The notes below the pieces were generated by a model. It was not told where the DNA came from and searched no databases. It saw nothing but the letters and a program-made list of their open reading frames with translations. A DNA stretch of 64,000 bases from NCBI GenBank assembly GCA_001574975.1, contig KQ965739.1, forward strand, positions 508,966 through 572,965, in the 5' to 3' direction. The position numbers and the translations under genes were made by a program. Positions 1 through 12,345 of this stretch are shown piece after piece. Positions within the stretch are counted from its first letter, which is position 1. The number at the start of each line of letters is the position of its first letter. Source of the DNA: Gonapodya prolifera JEL478. Lineage: Eukaryota; Monoblepharomycota; Monoblepharidomycetes; Monoblepharidales; Gonapodyaceae.

Positions 1-408
1 CATTCTGTATCATGTGTCATGGCACCAGCCGAATTTGCGTTGTGAGCTCACCCCGATTGTCAAGACTTTGAAAGGGTAGAGGATGTAGTTTACATAAGGA
101 ATATGCCAGACGATAAGGATAAATATCTGGCAACCCAAACGACCGTTCAGGGCAAGAGCAGCGAGGAATTGTGGCCGGACAAACTCACAGACATCCCAAT
201 AACTAGTTTTCACAGTCACGCCAAGACAGGAAGATATCAACCATGAGATCCAGTCTTCCGATATGAAAACGTCGGGTTGAGAGGGCTCACTGATATAAAT
301 AGTTTGAAGGTCATCAGGGGAGGGCTCCAGCAGAGACTTCACGGTGGTCTGCCGACGAAGGAGCAAGTGCGCCTCCTCAAAGAGTAGTGATGGATTGACA
401 GGCGCCAT
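1..408 (-). CDS. Unrecognised protein, 5' part only (cut by left edge)
   Basis: An ATG at 408 opens a frame of about 119 codons. It ends near a good donor (GTGAGC, around position 50), after which the frame soon stops, so I read this as a first exon whose continuation lies left of the window. The visible protein begins MAPVNPSLLFEEAHLLLRR, is hydrophilic at first, and becomes hydrophobic and aromatic in its last 40 residues, which could be a membrane segment or a buried core. I recognise no family motif. It follows the end of the GT32-GT12 gene on the same strand after about 100 bases. The ATG sits in a purine-rich context. A chance open frame is possible but less likely given the good donor. 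Confidence 0.4.
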
Positions 409-512
409 GATGTCTCCGGAAGACCCCGGGGATCGATAGATATTTTGTTGGAGACCCTATCGACAAGCCGCACCTTGTGCCCAAGTTAGGGCACAGCCCC
501 TTTGTCCGATGG

Positions 513-3500
513 TCACAATGTTGTCTTGTTTACATCTTTTTCTCTGTCTCTCTCTACGAATTTCTTTGCAAGTAGTGCAAAACCATCGAAAACGACTGAT
601 AACCCCATGGGCGATTCGAAGTACCCGCCTACTTCAATACTGTCAATCTGGGCCATCTTGCTCAAACACACGGTGATCACTGCCAGCTGCCAGCCTGCGT
701 ACGAGGAGTCGTAGATCGCTGTAAATCGCTCCGATCGCCCACGTAATGGTGTTGTCTTCATGTTATGGGTGTTGTTTTCTGACCAATTGATGCGCACCTG
801 TAGGCCCCAGTCCCACCCTGGACCGTCCCATATTGCGTCAGCCCGAGAATACGCAGACACCTCAATTTCTTCAAAACGACCCTGAACAGAATTATAGAGA
901 TTTGCGCCGTCGATTACTTGCCAGAATCTGGCAGTGGTCATGTCCGTTGAATGATAACCAGCGACATTGAGTGGAGTGCCTAAGCGTGCACACCAAGTTC
1001 CTGCTAAACAACCTTTGCAGATAAGTGAAAACTCAGTGAGGCCCTGTAGAGGCTGCCCAGGATGTTGCCAAGTATTTGAATCCAACACCGGTGTTTCAAA
1101 TGAAGGGTTGCGAACAAGATTGTATTCTGAATGGGAAGAAGAAAACGCTCCGCTTAGACTGAAAAGAAAAAGTCATACTCTCATTTTCACCTTCGAGCTG
1201 GTGCTCCTGAATCGTAGAGAACGACATTCTTCGTCCGCTGTCCTCCCATAGAAACCCGTTTCCCACCCTGACCCAAACAATGTATTTTGTCGCAGGCACT
1301 AGTCCATGTATGATAACAGTATCTCCGTGTCGATAGTCTTCACCTTGACCTGAGTTCACAGGAAACCATTCAAATTCATTCACTCCCTCGATGTCAGGAG
1401 CCACATAGACTTTGAGAGATCTGCAAGGTTGCTTGCATTGAACAAACACTGAGAGATGCCTCGGATGAGCCGAAATGAGATCGAGAGCTGTGGGAGGCTG
1501 GGGCACTGCGGAATTGTGAAACCACGAAAATTGGGTGGACGAAGTAAACAACCATCCTCAACCAACCACACCTTCAACATCCATGACCAACGTTCCCATG
1601 ACAAACATCTTGTCGACATGCATTTTCCGCATCGCTATTCTCCAGAAATCGAAGACCCGATTTCTCATCTTATCATAATTCGTCCGATTCTTCCAATGCT
1701 CGACCTGGCCGTGCTGGAATCCGACTGCCGGACACGTAAGAACGCCTATCCCCATATTTTTTACACGCAGAAAAAATTCTTCGTGCTCTCCAAGTTTCAG
1801 CTCCTCGTCCCACTTGATCTTTCTCTGAAAAGAGAGGGTCCGTCCCAAAAAAACGTTCGGTACGAAGTCAACCTTGTGGCAACCACGATGTGATCCCTTT
1901 GAGCCATGTTCTAGTAGAAGAATACGATCATTTTTATCCATGACACCCGAAAAATCGAAACCAAATTTGACATCATCATTCGGAATTTTCCCTGCGGCGA
2001 TTTCAAATTTTTCCTCATAGCCATCTAACGCATACAAGAGATCACCGACCCCTCCACCAGGAAGTAAGGTGAAGTCATCGTCCAGAGTGAGAAAGTATTC
2101 TGTTCTAACACGGTCCACCATCGCATTTCGACCAGCGGAAAGCCCGACATCGAACTCGAGTGGGACGTACCAAAACCCGTCTGCTTGAGTTTCGTTTGCA
2201 GCGAGTGCGCCTGCTGACTTCTTTTTCGGATTGCTCGTAGTTTGGCGTCGTTTCCAGCCCTCTCTCTTTCCTTTCGCAGTTTCACCATCATCAGTGACTA
2301 TGATTCTCATTCCTGGATACTCGTTTTGCACACTCTCGACGAGTGAGAACACTTTATCGAACCTCGAAACTGTTTTGACGATAACAGTCACTAGGGATGG
2401 CAAATGATAGACAGGAATCTTCATTGTAGCGTCCGACGCTTGATTATTCGTCTGTCGCCGTACTATCAGAAAAACGCAATCTCTGCCGGTTCCACTTTCC
2501 TTCTCCCGAGATATGTAGACTAGACGAGCAAACATGGAGTTGATCTCGGCAACTGAGCGCCCCTCCAGTGACAACGTTTCAGAGGCATGTGGAAAGAATC
2601 CTAGTGAGTTTTTAGTGCGGTGGATCATCTTTTGAAAATCCGTTGGAGCCAGCCAGAGAAGACCCCTTTCAACTTGAACTGTTGCTGTCCATTTCCCAAA
2701 GGCATCATCTTGGGAAGCAGTGGTCTGTTCGTTAACAGGTTGCGTGCAGATAATCCTGATGTCGCGGAGATCTACAAATGGTTTGCCGAGGGATACATGC
2801 GTGGGCCCAACCAGTGAGAGCGGAGTAGCGCCTAACTTCACCCGCTGACGATGACCATCCACTGAATTGTCTAGCTCGGAAAAAACAGAGAAAAGATTCC
2901 AAGCCGCGGCGAGAATAGAGTGTGGATGAGGGACAAGGTGCCGTGTCTTATGCCCATAAAGATGGAGGGACGTGGACGACCTGGTGGTGATATTAACACC
3001 TTGGTAAACGGATAATTTGTTGTCTCCAGAAACCATGACTCACCTCGACAACCGCACAGCCAGTCCTTGCGCGCCATCTTCACCTCCTCGCACAGCTTCA
3101 AATACCTTCCAACTTTCATCGTACGTATAAGGATAAAAACCGTGTCTCGGAACAACGGCGACTGTGCTGTCTTGGCCCATCCTGACCAATTCTTTGAATG
3201 CTTCAGTGACAGCCTTTGGGCCAACCGAGTTAAAAACGTTTGGTTGATATGGAGTGATTTCAAAAGCACTTTGCAACGACACAAATGGAAGAGTATGGCC
3301 CGCCGGACAGCCGAAGAGGCCTGGGGCCAAATAAGAGTCATTTCCTGACAGACACCACGAGCAGTGATTGTGAGACCTCGCAACATCACGTCCAATGAAG
3401 CATGGAATACTCGGGGAGTAAACCGGTGCCATTTGAGTGGATCTCACAGATGGCCAGGCTGTCCAGATGGGCTGAAGAAGAAAAGCATCGAAATCAGAAT

Positions 3501-4408
3501 AGACACCACCATGATGATACAAGTAGCAGAATCGCAAGAAGTCGGTCAGGTGTGAGTAAAAGTACGGGCCTTGACGCCACGTTTCAATGTCCGCGATCCA
3601 CAATTGACCAGGGCAACCATAACCACCTTCCTCCTTGGAGCGAACGAGACGCAAAAGATGATCGTCAGTCATAATTTCGACAGAAACCGAGTATCCAAGG
3701 TCAGTAAAATACTTGAAGAAGGTTTGATTGAGGTGCACAGCTAGGATAGTAACTCGCGAACGAGGGTGATGGTAAAGATACGATGATAGAACCTGTTGGT
3801 GCACCGTAAGAAATGTATCGGGAGGCGTTGTCCAGATGAAGAATATTGGCGGATCTTCAATCAAGGTTCCAATTAGACCTGAACATGAAAAATGATAGAA
3901 TGTCCATTCACACACCGGTTATAGAAAGCCGGTGGACGAAGTTAGAGTAGCTGGCATATATGGGATCTTTTTGCGAGGAAGAAGTTAGATGATGACTCAC
4001 TTCCAAGCACGTACACACCTCACCGGTACTATGCAATCCACTTATTTTTGCTAATTGAACCATGGGGTGCTTTATTTTGGAGGAAAGAGGATCAAACGTT
4101 CCCATGTGGTTTATGACTTCATACAAATCGTGAGCGTTTGATCGTTTGACAGAATGTAGGGAACGAATCAATTGCCACTCACTGCTGGCAGCCAACGTTC
4201 CTGTGGACAAGATGAGTGCACCAAGTGCAAGAATTTTCGTTGAGATATATCTTGTTGTCGGTTTTTGGAGAGTCTCGGAGCTTCGTAAACCCATGCCTTC
4301 CTTCGTGACAGAACGTTGCGGAATTGAGGGAGCGCTCGCAACTCTGATTGCCACATGCCCTTGCTCTGTAAAGGCAGCATCTGTAGCAGGGTTCGTTGAT
4401 GTATCCAT
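513..4408 (-). CDS. Two-domain glycosyltransferase: GT32-like plus GT12-like, with FN3-like and C-terminal CBM-like modules
   Basis: Predicted type II Golgi protein of roughly 1200 residues in about five exons. A short N-terminal tail and one hydrophobic anchor (near residues 54-75, ILALGALILSTGTLA) precede a GT32-type domain with YHHGGVYSDFDAF, whose SDFD is the DXD nucleotide-sugar site. Next comes a GT12/B4GALNT-like GT-A domain with VTVIVKT, the metal-binding LDDDF, and HEEFFLR near its end. After an intron at about 1560 there is a fibronectin-III-like domain. A final exon opens with LVRNPSFETP, typical of the start of a galactose-binding-like carbohydrate module. Two sugar-transfer activities in one chain suggest sequential addition to one acceptor; donors cannot be read from sequence. 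The start at 4408 gives a normal type II tail, but an upstream exon with an ATG near 4861 (intron about 4787-4643) is possible. It lies tandem, downstream of the PP1-regulator gene. Confidence 0.75.
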
Positions 4409-4891
4409 TCCGTCGTGAGCCTCGTGATTCAGTGTTCCGAAATCTTTCTTTATAAGTTTGGAATAGATTCTCGTCGCAAGGGGACCGTCATCTGGGCACG
4501 GGGCAATGATGGCTCCCGAGTCCAGACGCAAAATATGAGTTGGGGGCTTGGAGTCGTCGATAAAACATCGTCGACACGTTTCCGAGGACGTCGGCGTCCC
4601 CATTTCATTCGTTCTCTCCACGTCCTCCGCCTCGAAAAGTCCTGAAACATTCATTTTTAAGATCAAATAATCAGTCGCCACATCCGAATTTGGGAATATG
4701 ATCGGGCTTGTTGAAACCAAGCCCAGCGGAGGTGTCCAAGTACGACAAACCTCCCCCACATCATACATCGAGCTTTTCTTCTTTACCTGTATGGTTTTGC
4801 TTTTGGGAAACATGATTTGACGAATCGAAATGCAATTAAAATGTTCAATACAGCCGACCATCAAGTTGCGAAATCAGACAAAAGACAATTT

Positions 4892-7800
4892 CTATTTCGA
4901 CGCTGCCTCCTTCCCTTCTTCCCAGCTTTCGCTCCGCCTCAGCAAAGCACTAGCGCCCTCCGCGCCCAAAATATCCTTGACACCAACGTCGTGCCCCATT
5001 GCCTTCGCAGTTGCAGCGTCCCAGCTCCTCGTTCTCACTCTAGCACCCACTCTCATATGTGGCGAAAGAAGGGTATGATCGAAGCCGACAACAGGCGGGT
5101 TGAGCTGCATAAGAGGAGATCCTGCCCCGTTCGCAGGAGCGTCCGCTTCGGGTGACGTAGGACTTCCGTCTGAGAATCCCGATGTAATCTTGTGTCCGTC
5201 CACCACGATCAATTGCGGCGCACGTTTGGTCCGGCCCATGACAGGAGAAGTTGGTGCGGGGAAAAACACGTCGTAGAACGAGGCCGGCGGTGGCGCAGAT
5301 GACGCTCTGCCTATGCGGATAGGGCCTCCACCACCGCTCAACATCGCATCTCCTCCACCCATTGAAAGAGGAAGTCCACGCTCGGGGGAAAACCTCCGTG
5401 CGGATAATGTTTGAGACATCCATTTCGTCGGCATGCGAGCATGCAGCCCTTCTGAAAGAAGGGGCACCAAGCCCCCTCCTGATGGCGGTCGCACGGGACT
5501 GTTCTCGGGTGTCGACCTCGGCGTGGTTGAGGCACCCGTAGAGACGTCCGAGGACTCCACAGAGTACCCATGATCCACGGATTCCCCAGAGTGTCCCGCG
5601 ATATCCACATCAATGTCTTTCCCCCCTTCATCGTCCGTTTCCTGGCTTCCTGCATCCAAAAATATGGATTTGTACACGTACTGCCTCGGCGACTTTCCCG
5701 CCCCAGCATCTCCGTCATCAAACACCACAAACTGGGGACCAGGTACAGCACCCGTCACCCGATCCTGGTGCGAGCGCAAGCTGTCCTCTGAGAACCCGCT
5801 CTCACTTATTTCGTCTCCGTAATCTAAGCCAGACATTTCGTCCCCGCTGATATCCTGATCGTCCGACACCCAACTTCCCCATTTGGGCATCGGTGGTGGC
5901 GGTGGAACGCTTACATTGCCTCCTGCACTCGCTGCCACAGCGGCCGCGACAGCATTTGGGTTGATCCAAAGCGGGGATATTGTGGGGGGCACGTGGTTGA
6001 AGTACGTTTTAGGTGTCTGCTGTGGCGGGAAACTAAACGTGGTCTGCAGAGTTCCCCTGCCCGGCCGGTTGATGTGCAACCCAAGGGCGGTCGTGCCCAT
6101 TGACACGCTACTGGCTCCTCCAGGATTTGAACTGAACGTGGGTGGTCCGTCGGATGTCGCGCGACCAAATCCAGGGTTTGTGTTGTTGGTACTGTTTGAT
6201 GGCAGGTTTGCCAGATATTGCAGTGTTTGTGCTGTTGGTGTTCGAATGAGCTCAACCTCGTAATTATTACCCTGTCAGAGACAAAGTCGAGAGAAATTGA
6301 TTTCAGAAACACACAGATTACGTTAGTGCGTTCTCTCAAAACCAACTTCAGAGATCATTGACACTCACGGGACCTCCATTGTTGTCCCACCACTCTCCAC
6401 CCGCTGCCCTATAATACACTGCGAATGACATTGTCAACTTCTGCTGTTTCCCAACACTCTCCCTGAGTGCTTTGCTGAGGCCTTTAATGGCCAAATACGA
6501 CCACACACCACCGCTTGACGCTACACCTGTTGGGGATCCTGATGTAGTGATCAGGGCGAGGTTGGACCCCGACAAAGACCTAGCCAGGGGTGACGCGCCG
6601 TGCTGGGAAGGGGCGAAGGTGGACGACAGAGATAGGTGCTGGCGCTCGAAAACGGAGAAGAAAAGTTCCCGGAGGTCCAGATGGAAGCCAAAGACATCGT
6701 ACCCGGCGATGGTCTCATGGAACGTTTTGTATTCGCAGGGCAGGTCCGTATACGACTGAAATGTGGTGGAACACGAGTGGTAGGATGGAGAGGAAGAACG
6801 TAGGAGGTTTGTGCGTTTTAGATCGGAGCAACCCCACACTAACCGAGTCCCAACAACCCCAACGCTCTCTCGCTCACCTTCCAAAAATCCAGGGAATACC
6901 GTATCCCTACCACCTTCTCATATGCTACATTCCGCACCAGAACCTCCCCACTCACAATCTTGTCATCCACCAACTTTAGACTATGGAGGTGCACAAAATG
7001 CGCGAACACCGCCGATGACTCTGTGGGGGGAGCCACATAGGTTGGCACAGACCCTTGGGAGAGTGCAGAGGCCCCCGACGCCTGGCCTCCACCGCTAGAT
7101 TGCTTTGCGTTTCCTACGGGGTTCACAGCCCGGCCAGGGTGCACCCCCGTGCCGTCCTCGAGCCCCTTCCTCAGAACGATATCGTACTTATGCACGGGCA
7201 TGGTAGGCGCCGAGTCCGGGTCAACCATGGTGTACTTTGGATTGGTGGGAATTGTATTCGGTATGTCGGATTTTTCGAACAGAACGACTTTGCGGAGCTC
7301 TTGGTTCTCAAACAGGACGGATTTCTTGGCGTGAGAGGCCTGAAAGCGTCGAAGGAGAAATGGGAAGAGGCATTGTTTTCAGAATGTTCAACCACATGTC
7401 ACAACGACGATCTAATCCCAACCCTTCTACTCACATTTCCAACCTTCCTCCCACTCCTCAATACCGGCCTGACCAACTTTCCCCCTTTGGTTCGCGGTAC
7501 CACATCCAGCACCGAGCTGGCATACCCACTCCACCCACCCCCCTCCTCTTCGCCCAAAGCTGGGCTCGACGCCGATCCTGATCCAGAGCCGGGACTCCCG
7601 TCGGGGTAACCCATGCCCATTCCCACACCGCGAGGTCCCCTACGACCCCTTACAGGCGTCGCTTGGCCAGGAGGGGGGAGCACGGGCGGTGTGAAACGGG
7701 GTGACCCTGGAGTGGAAGGAGCACGACGAAGGCCCAACCCAGCGGGAACTGGTGAGTGGGTACCAAGGGGAAACAATACTGGAGGGGCAGATGAGCGGTG

Positions 7801-9798
7801 CTGCAAGGGGGGCGCGAAGCCAGGCAGTGGTGTGGAAGCAAGGTCGGCAAGGGAGGACGGCGCAGAAGAGAGTGTGGGTACGCTGGATAGACCTAAGTCG
7901 AGGGACGGCGACGAGGAAGGGGGCGAGGAAGACGGTAGGGAGGTGGGAGATGAGGGGCGGGGAGAAGTTGGGTGCCTTGCGTCGTCCACCTCCACTCGGA
8001 AGCCTCCTCTCCCCCCCGGCCGCTCCGCCACGGCTGAGGGCGGACTAGGCACAAGAGCTGCCAAAGGCCTGCTGAGAGCAGAAAGTCGAGATTGGTCACC
8101 ACCGGGGGATGGGAGCAAGGCAGCAGATTGGACTCGCCGCATGCCGAGACTGGGTGAGGCAATAAGAGGAGCAGAGGCATCCATGAGAGACGCAACAGGG
8201 GTTGCAGGTGGTAGAGTGCGGTTTGTTGGGCCAGAGGTCCCAATTGGTGGTCCAGGTCCCATTGTGATACTTGGTATGTGGAGTCCACCTGCCACCCCGT
8301 TCATAGCCAGTCCTCCATTTAGTCCCAGCCCACCACCCAGTCCAACATGGTCGCCTCCACTGCCTGAATACCTCTTCAGTCTTGGCCCAGCGTGGCCACC
8401 CCCCGGCGACCTCTCCCTATTCCTCGGTATGTCTGGCCCAAACATCTCCCTCGTCGCCTCGTCGTCCCTCCACAAAACGCCGATCGCCTGGCGAGAGGAG
8501 AGCGAGCGAGGGGGTGAGGGGTCTGACGGGAGAGGGTGGTTGAAGTGGAGAAGAGGTGAAGGCGACAAAGGTGAGAGGGAGGAAACGGGTGGGTGAGAAA
8601 GGGAAGAAGACGGATGCGCTGAGGTATGGCTAGTGGAGATGGATATTGGGCCCGTGAACGCGGGGATGTTGGAAACATTGGCACGCAGGTCGGGGCTCGG
8701 CAACGAGAGCGGCTCCGATCCATGAGCGAGGGGTCTTTGGTTCACCCTCACTTCACCGCTTGATGTCAACAATGTGCCCACGAGCCCAGCACCCTGGTTT
8801 GTTGTTGAGCCTCCACCAGAGTACTGCTCCGCGAGGGAGACCGATCCGGGTCTCGCCACCTCTGGAGTCCACGTAATAGAGTCGTCGTCCGAGTCCAGAG
8901 GTAGGTGCAAAGTAGAAATAGGGAGTGGAGATGAAGGCGAGGTCGGGGTGTGAGCGCGGGCAGAAGGGGAGGATCGGTGGTGGTGGCGTGTTGGAGATGG
9001 ATGGTGGAGAGGAGGATTTGTGGGTGAAGAAGACTTTGGGGAGGATGATGAGGAGGGAGAGGTAGAGGCAGACGGAATGGCAATGGGAGACGGAGAGGGA
9101 GATGGAGTTGGAGCAGGAGTCGGAACAGATGGATGGTTCATGCTTAGGGATGGAGGATTAGTGGAAAGGGAAGAAGGGTCTCGCGCAGGAGATGCCGCAA
9201 CTAGCGAGTTTTGTTGAGAGTTGAGGGAGAGGTGGGAGTTGAGAGAAAAGGGGAAGGAGAGGAGCGAGGTGCGCGGGGAGATATTGTTTGCAAAGAGTGA
9301 ATTGAGAATTGAAGCGTGCGAGGCAGGAACGACGGAGAAGAGCGAGTGTGCATTGGGAGAGATGGATTGTGCGTGCATGGGTGCAGAGTGGTTGGTGTTG
9401 GCTCCGTGCGACTGCGACTCCGAGTGCGACTGTGTTGACGCGGAGTGCGACAGCGTGTCAAGCTCAGTCTCCGTCTCTGTCTCGCTGTGGGGTTGCCGCT
9501 CGGTCTCCGTTGCCGTCCCACTGCTGTTGCTTCCCGTGTCCACATCCCCATCGCTCCACGTCGTCCCGTCCTCCCCCCTTTCCACCCTCTCCCTATCCAT
9601 GCCATTCATGCTCTCTTCTTCCCTATCCTCGTCTTCGTCTCCCGAGCCGCTGTCCCACTCCACGCCTCTCTTCCACCCAAGTGACTCACTCACGCCAACC
9701 TCGCCCCCTCCGCTCAACGGCGGCGATGGAAGCCTGCTCCCGCCTTCGACACCTCTCCCTTCGTATCCCACAACGTACACGCGGACTACTCCCTCCAT
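4892..9798 (-). CDS. Glycogen-targeting protein phosphatase 1 regulatory subunit (Gac1/PPP1R3-like, CBM21)
   Basis: A PP1 regulatory subunit that would bring the phosphatase to glycogen and so control glycogen synthase and phosphorylase in the cytosol. The first exon (about 800 codons) is Ser/Pro/Thr-rich and probably disordered. The second carries KSVLF, a match to the PP1-docking RVxF motif, followed closely by KVVLFEKSDIPNTI as in fungal Gac1 proteins. The following exons give a CBM21 domain: SGEVLVRNVAYEKVVGIRYS, DVFGFHLDL, MSFAVYYRAAGGEWWDNN, then NNYEVEL after an intron near 6360-6282. The C-terminal exon (about 440 residues) is low-complexity and acidic. Introns lie near 7426-7361, 6873-6760 and 6360-6282. 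The frame is open upstream to 9846 but the first ATG is at 9798. Its usual role is storage polysaccharide, so its place inside a surface-glycan cluster may be coincidence. Confidence 0.8.
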
Positions 9799-10540
9799 AT
9801 ATACGCCCTCCAGCCCGCTCCCTGTTCCCTTCCGTCGCCCGCTCACTCGATCGCGTCCACTCCCTGCCTGCGCCCCTTCCTGTGATCGGCTCCCGTCGTG
9901 CCGTGCACCTTCACTCGTTTTATGAGGTCCGCGTTTCTCGAAGTGAAGCGCGTTGCCTTTTCGCGTGATTCGTTTTGGGCTTGGAGCAACTGAAGGGTCT
10001 ACTGTGGTCGAATGAACCGTCTTCGTTTCATTACGTTTGATTCCGTAACTTTCCCTCCTAATTGTCTCTTCTTCTTTTTCCTGTGCAGGGGAGAAAATCT
10101 TCTCGCAAACTCCCCGCTTCTCTCACGAGGGAACTGTGATGTGACGTGCTGTGTGTGGCCCATTCAAGACACTAGGAGCCTTGCATCCACTTCCAACCTT
10201 CGCCCTCCTTCGCCTTGTACATAGTATATATAACTCGCACATGTGCATGTGTGGTCTCCTTCTCTTCCTCCGAGACGAACGACTCATTCTTTTTGATCGT
10301 AGTGAAAGCCAATCGGGACATGTAGGTACATACACATGAGAGGTCATACATATTAACCCCAAGATACGCACTACTCCACTCCTCCGGGGCTCAAAAAACT
10401 TTCGACGTGGGTGAGTTTTCATTCAAGGGCGGTTGCGAAAACGGGCGGAATAAGATGTTACATACATCACGTGTACAGACCTCGAGCGAGACGATGACTG
10501 TTTACAGTATCAGTATATGCCAGTGTTAAAATGCATTATT
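9799..10540. other. Intergenic region upstream of the PP1-regulator gene
   Basis: About 740 bases without a supported gene. It lies 5' of the PP1-regulator gene and 3' of the methyltransferase gene, both on the minus strand, so it should hold the promoter of the former and the 3' end of the latter. It has pyrimidine-rich runs and a short TATATA stretch near 10220-10230 in neither strand's expected place. I see no RNA gene or repeat. Confidence 0.4.
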
Positions 10541-11882
10541 TTATCGTATCTTGCACCCCATTTCCCAGTACAGTGTCGGGTTTCCCATCCCCGCAACATC
10601 CATCGGTGGCTCACCGGGCCTCACTGAGTGCCGGTGCTCGTCCCCCAGAACGGCGCTCCGCATGGCGACAAAGCGCTTGAAGAGCCGGGGAAATCGGGCG
10701 CTGGCCAGAGTGAAGAGGTTGCACACAGGGAGCACCCCACGGGATTGCCAAGGTGTGGGGTAAGTGGAGGGCAGCTGGTACACGAGCCAGTCAAGCACGG
10801 CTAAGCCTTCCTCATTTGGCATCCAAGGAGGGTGCACATTGAGGTCACGCCCTTGGATGTTGTCGTTCCAGAAGCCTGATTGATGAGAAGGGAGGGGTCG
10901 TAAGGTTACCCACGAAAGGGTTGCAGAAGGAACAGAGAGGGCTCACTTGGGTTGTATACGTCATGAAGGGAAATGTGGATGTGCTTGTCAGGCCACATGC
11001 GGAACAGCTCAGTCGTGTAGTACTGAGCAAAGTCTTCGAGGAGGGAAGATTGAACGACACGGATGAAGTTACGATGACGTATCAGTCGCTGGTACATCAG
11101 AAAGCGCACGCACCTTTCGAATGGTAGGAGTCCAGGAAAATGTAGTTTGGACTGTGCTCCGGTGTTTCCGCCAGGACATTGTCGATTTGCTTGTGGAAAT
11201 CACCCTTTTTGAACCTCCAGTCAATACTCTTCTGCATTTCCAAGGGTAAGTGTTGCGTGGGGTCGTTCGCCAAGTCGAACGAGTAGAGGATCGCCCCATT
11301 ACCGTTGGCTTTGAGTGCGGAAATGATCCAAAAGGTGGAGAACCCGTCGGCAGGAGAAATTTCCCTATTGTGACACAAACAGTGGTTTATCTACGCCCTG
11401 TCTCGTACTGACGGAATTGCAATCCCTACTCACCACACCACCTTCGGTTTCGCTTCCCGGATCCGCAAGTATCCCACCTCGAGCTCAATGTCGTCCGAAA
11501 TGCACATGTGCGCCCAGCCCTGCCGAAATGTAACCTGCTCCTCGGGAGTGGTCCTCTTGGGCTTTTCACGGCACCAGTCGGCCACCGCTCGACGCACCGC
11601 CTTCAAGTCTGACGAGTACTTCTTGTACAGTTCGTCATACCGTGTAATTAAAACGTCCACAAACGCGCCATCGCCAGCCTTGTCGGCATTGAGGGTGAAT
11701 CCCGAGAATTCTGGCGATTCGGCGTCGTACTGTGATGTGGGTGGCTCCTGTGTCAAGAATCGCCCAGCGCTGGACCGCTGAAGCGGCCACAAAGGCTCCG
11801 GAGGGCGGAAGTAGGTGTAAAGGAAGTGAGCGGACAGCACCAGGAGTAAGAGAGTGGTAAAGAGGCGGGTCTTGTTCGCCAT
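10541..11882 (-). CDS. Membrane-anchored class I SAM methyltransferase-like protein
   Basis: Four exons encode about 370 residues. Residues 7-25 (FTTLLLLVLSAHFLYTYF) form a signal anchor, so the catalytic part should face the Golgi lumen. The junction at 11434/11363 creates VVWEISPADGFSTFWI, which matches class I methyltransferase motif I; SFDL then follows as the acidic residue after strand 2. A later segment reads NYIFLDSYHSKDFAQYY across a second intron and ends in SLHDVYNP, resembling the Methyltransf_24 fold. The last intron joins YNP to SFWNDNIQG. The role is probably O-methylation of a sugar, by context. It shares a 463-base divergent upstream region with the GT37-like gene. Motif I is somewhat degenerate (E-I-S-P-A-D-G rather than E-x-G-x-G-x-G), so activity is not assured. 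Confidence 0.6.
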
Positions 11883-12345
11883 TGTGCTGGTATAAGTGGA
11901 ACGACGGATTCAAACAGCAACAGGGGTCGATTGAAAGGGACAACCCGGGAGGAGAGAGAAATCCTGCTTCCGAGGGGCAGCGGTGTTTCTGGGGAAGTTT
12001 TCTGTGGCGTATTGGAAGGTGAACGGGTGGCAGATAGGGACCACGGGCGTGTGGGTTAGATCTTTTGCCTGCCTGGAACATAAACTGGAAGCAACCTTTA
12101 GAAGATTCTCTCTTTGTTCTACCTTGCTCTGAAATTTGGCACCATTTTCATTCGATCTATTTGATCAGGAACAAAATACCCCCGAAATACGTTTATCAAA
12201 TCTGAAATGAACTTGCACAGATTTTGTTTTCAGAAAGCGGCATACTCCACTTCTTTCTTCAAGGGAGAGGGCGAGGGGCGGGCGTGGAGGGAGGAGGTGG
12301 CCATTAGGGGACGATGAAGCATGGCAGGGGCAACTGGATGGATCA
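11883..12345. promoter_or_regulatory. Divergent upstream region shared by methyltransferase and GT37-like genes
   Basis: These 463 bases separate two ATGs that point away from each other, so both promoters must lie here. No clear TATA box was found; there are AT-rich tracts around 12110-12230 and a GC-rich tract near 12260-12300. Co-regulation of the pair is inference from the layout. Confidence 0.45.

Noticed and set aside
7613-8596. A 327-codon open frame on the plus strand
   Set aside because: It lies opposite the Ser/Pro-rich first exon of the PP1-regulator gene; the GC-rich, low-complexity sequence opens several frames. Its product is a Gly/Arg/Glu-rich mix with no motif.
9221-9968. Overlapping plus-strand open frames of over 200 codons
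   Set aside because: They mirror the Thr/Glu/Ser-repeat region of the same exon on the minus strand. The CBM21 gene explains this stretch, and the mirrored products are Cys/Ser/Arg-rich with no recognisable domain.
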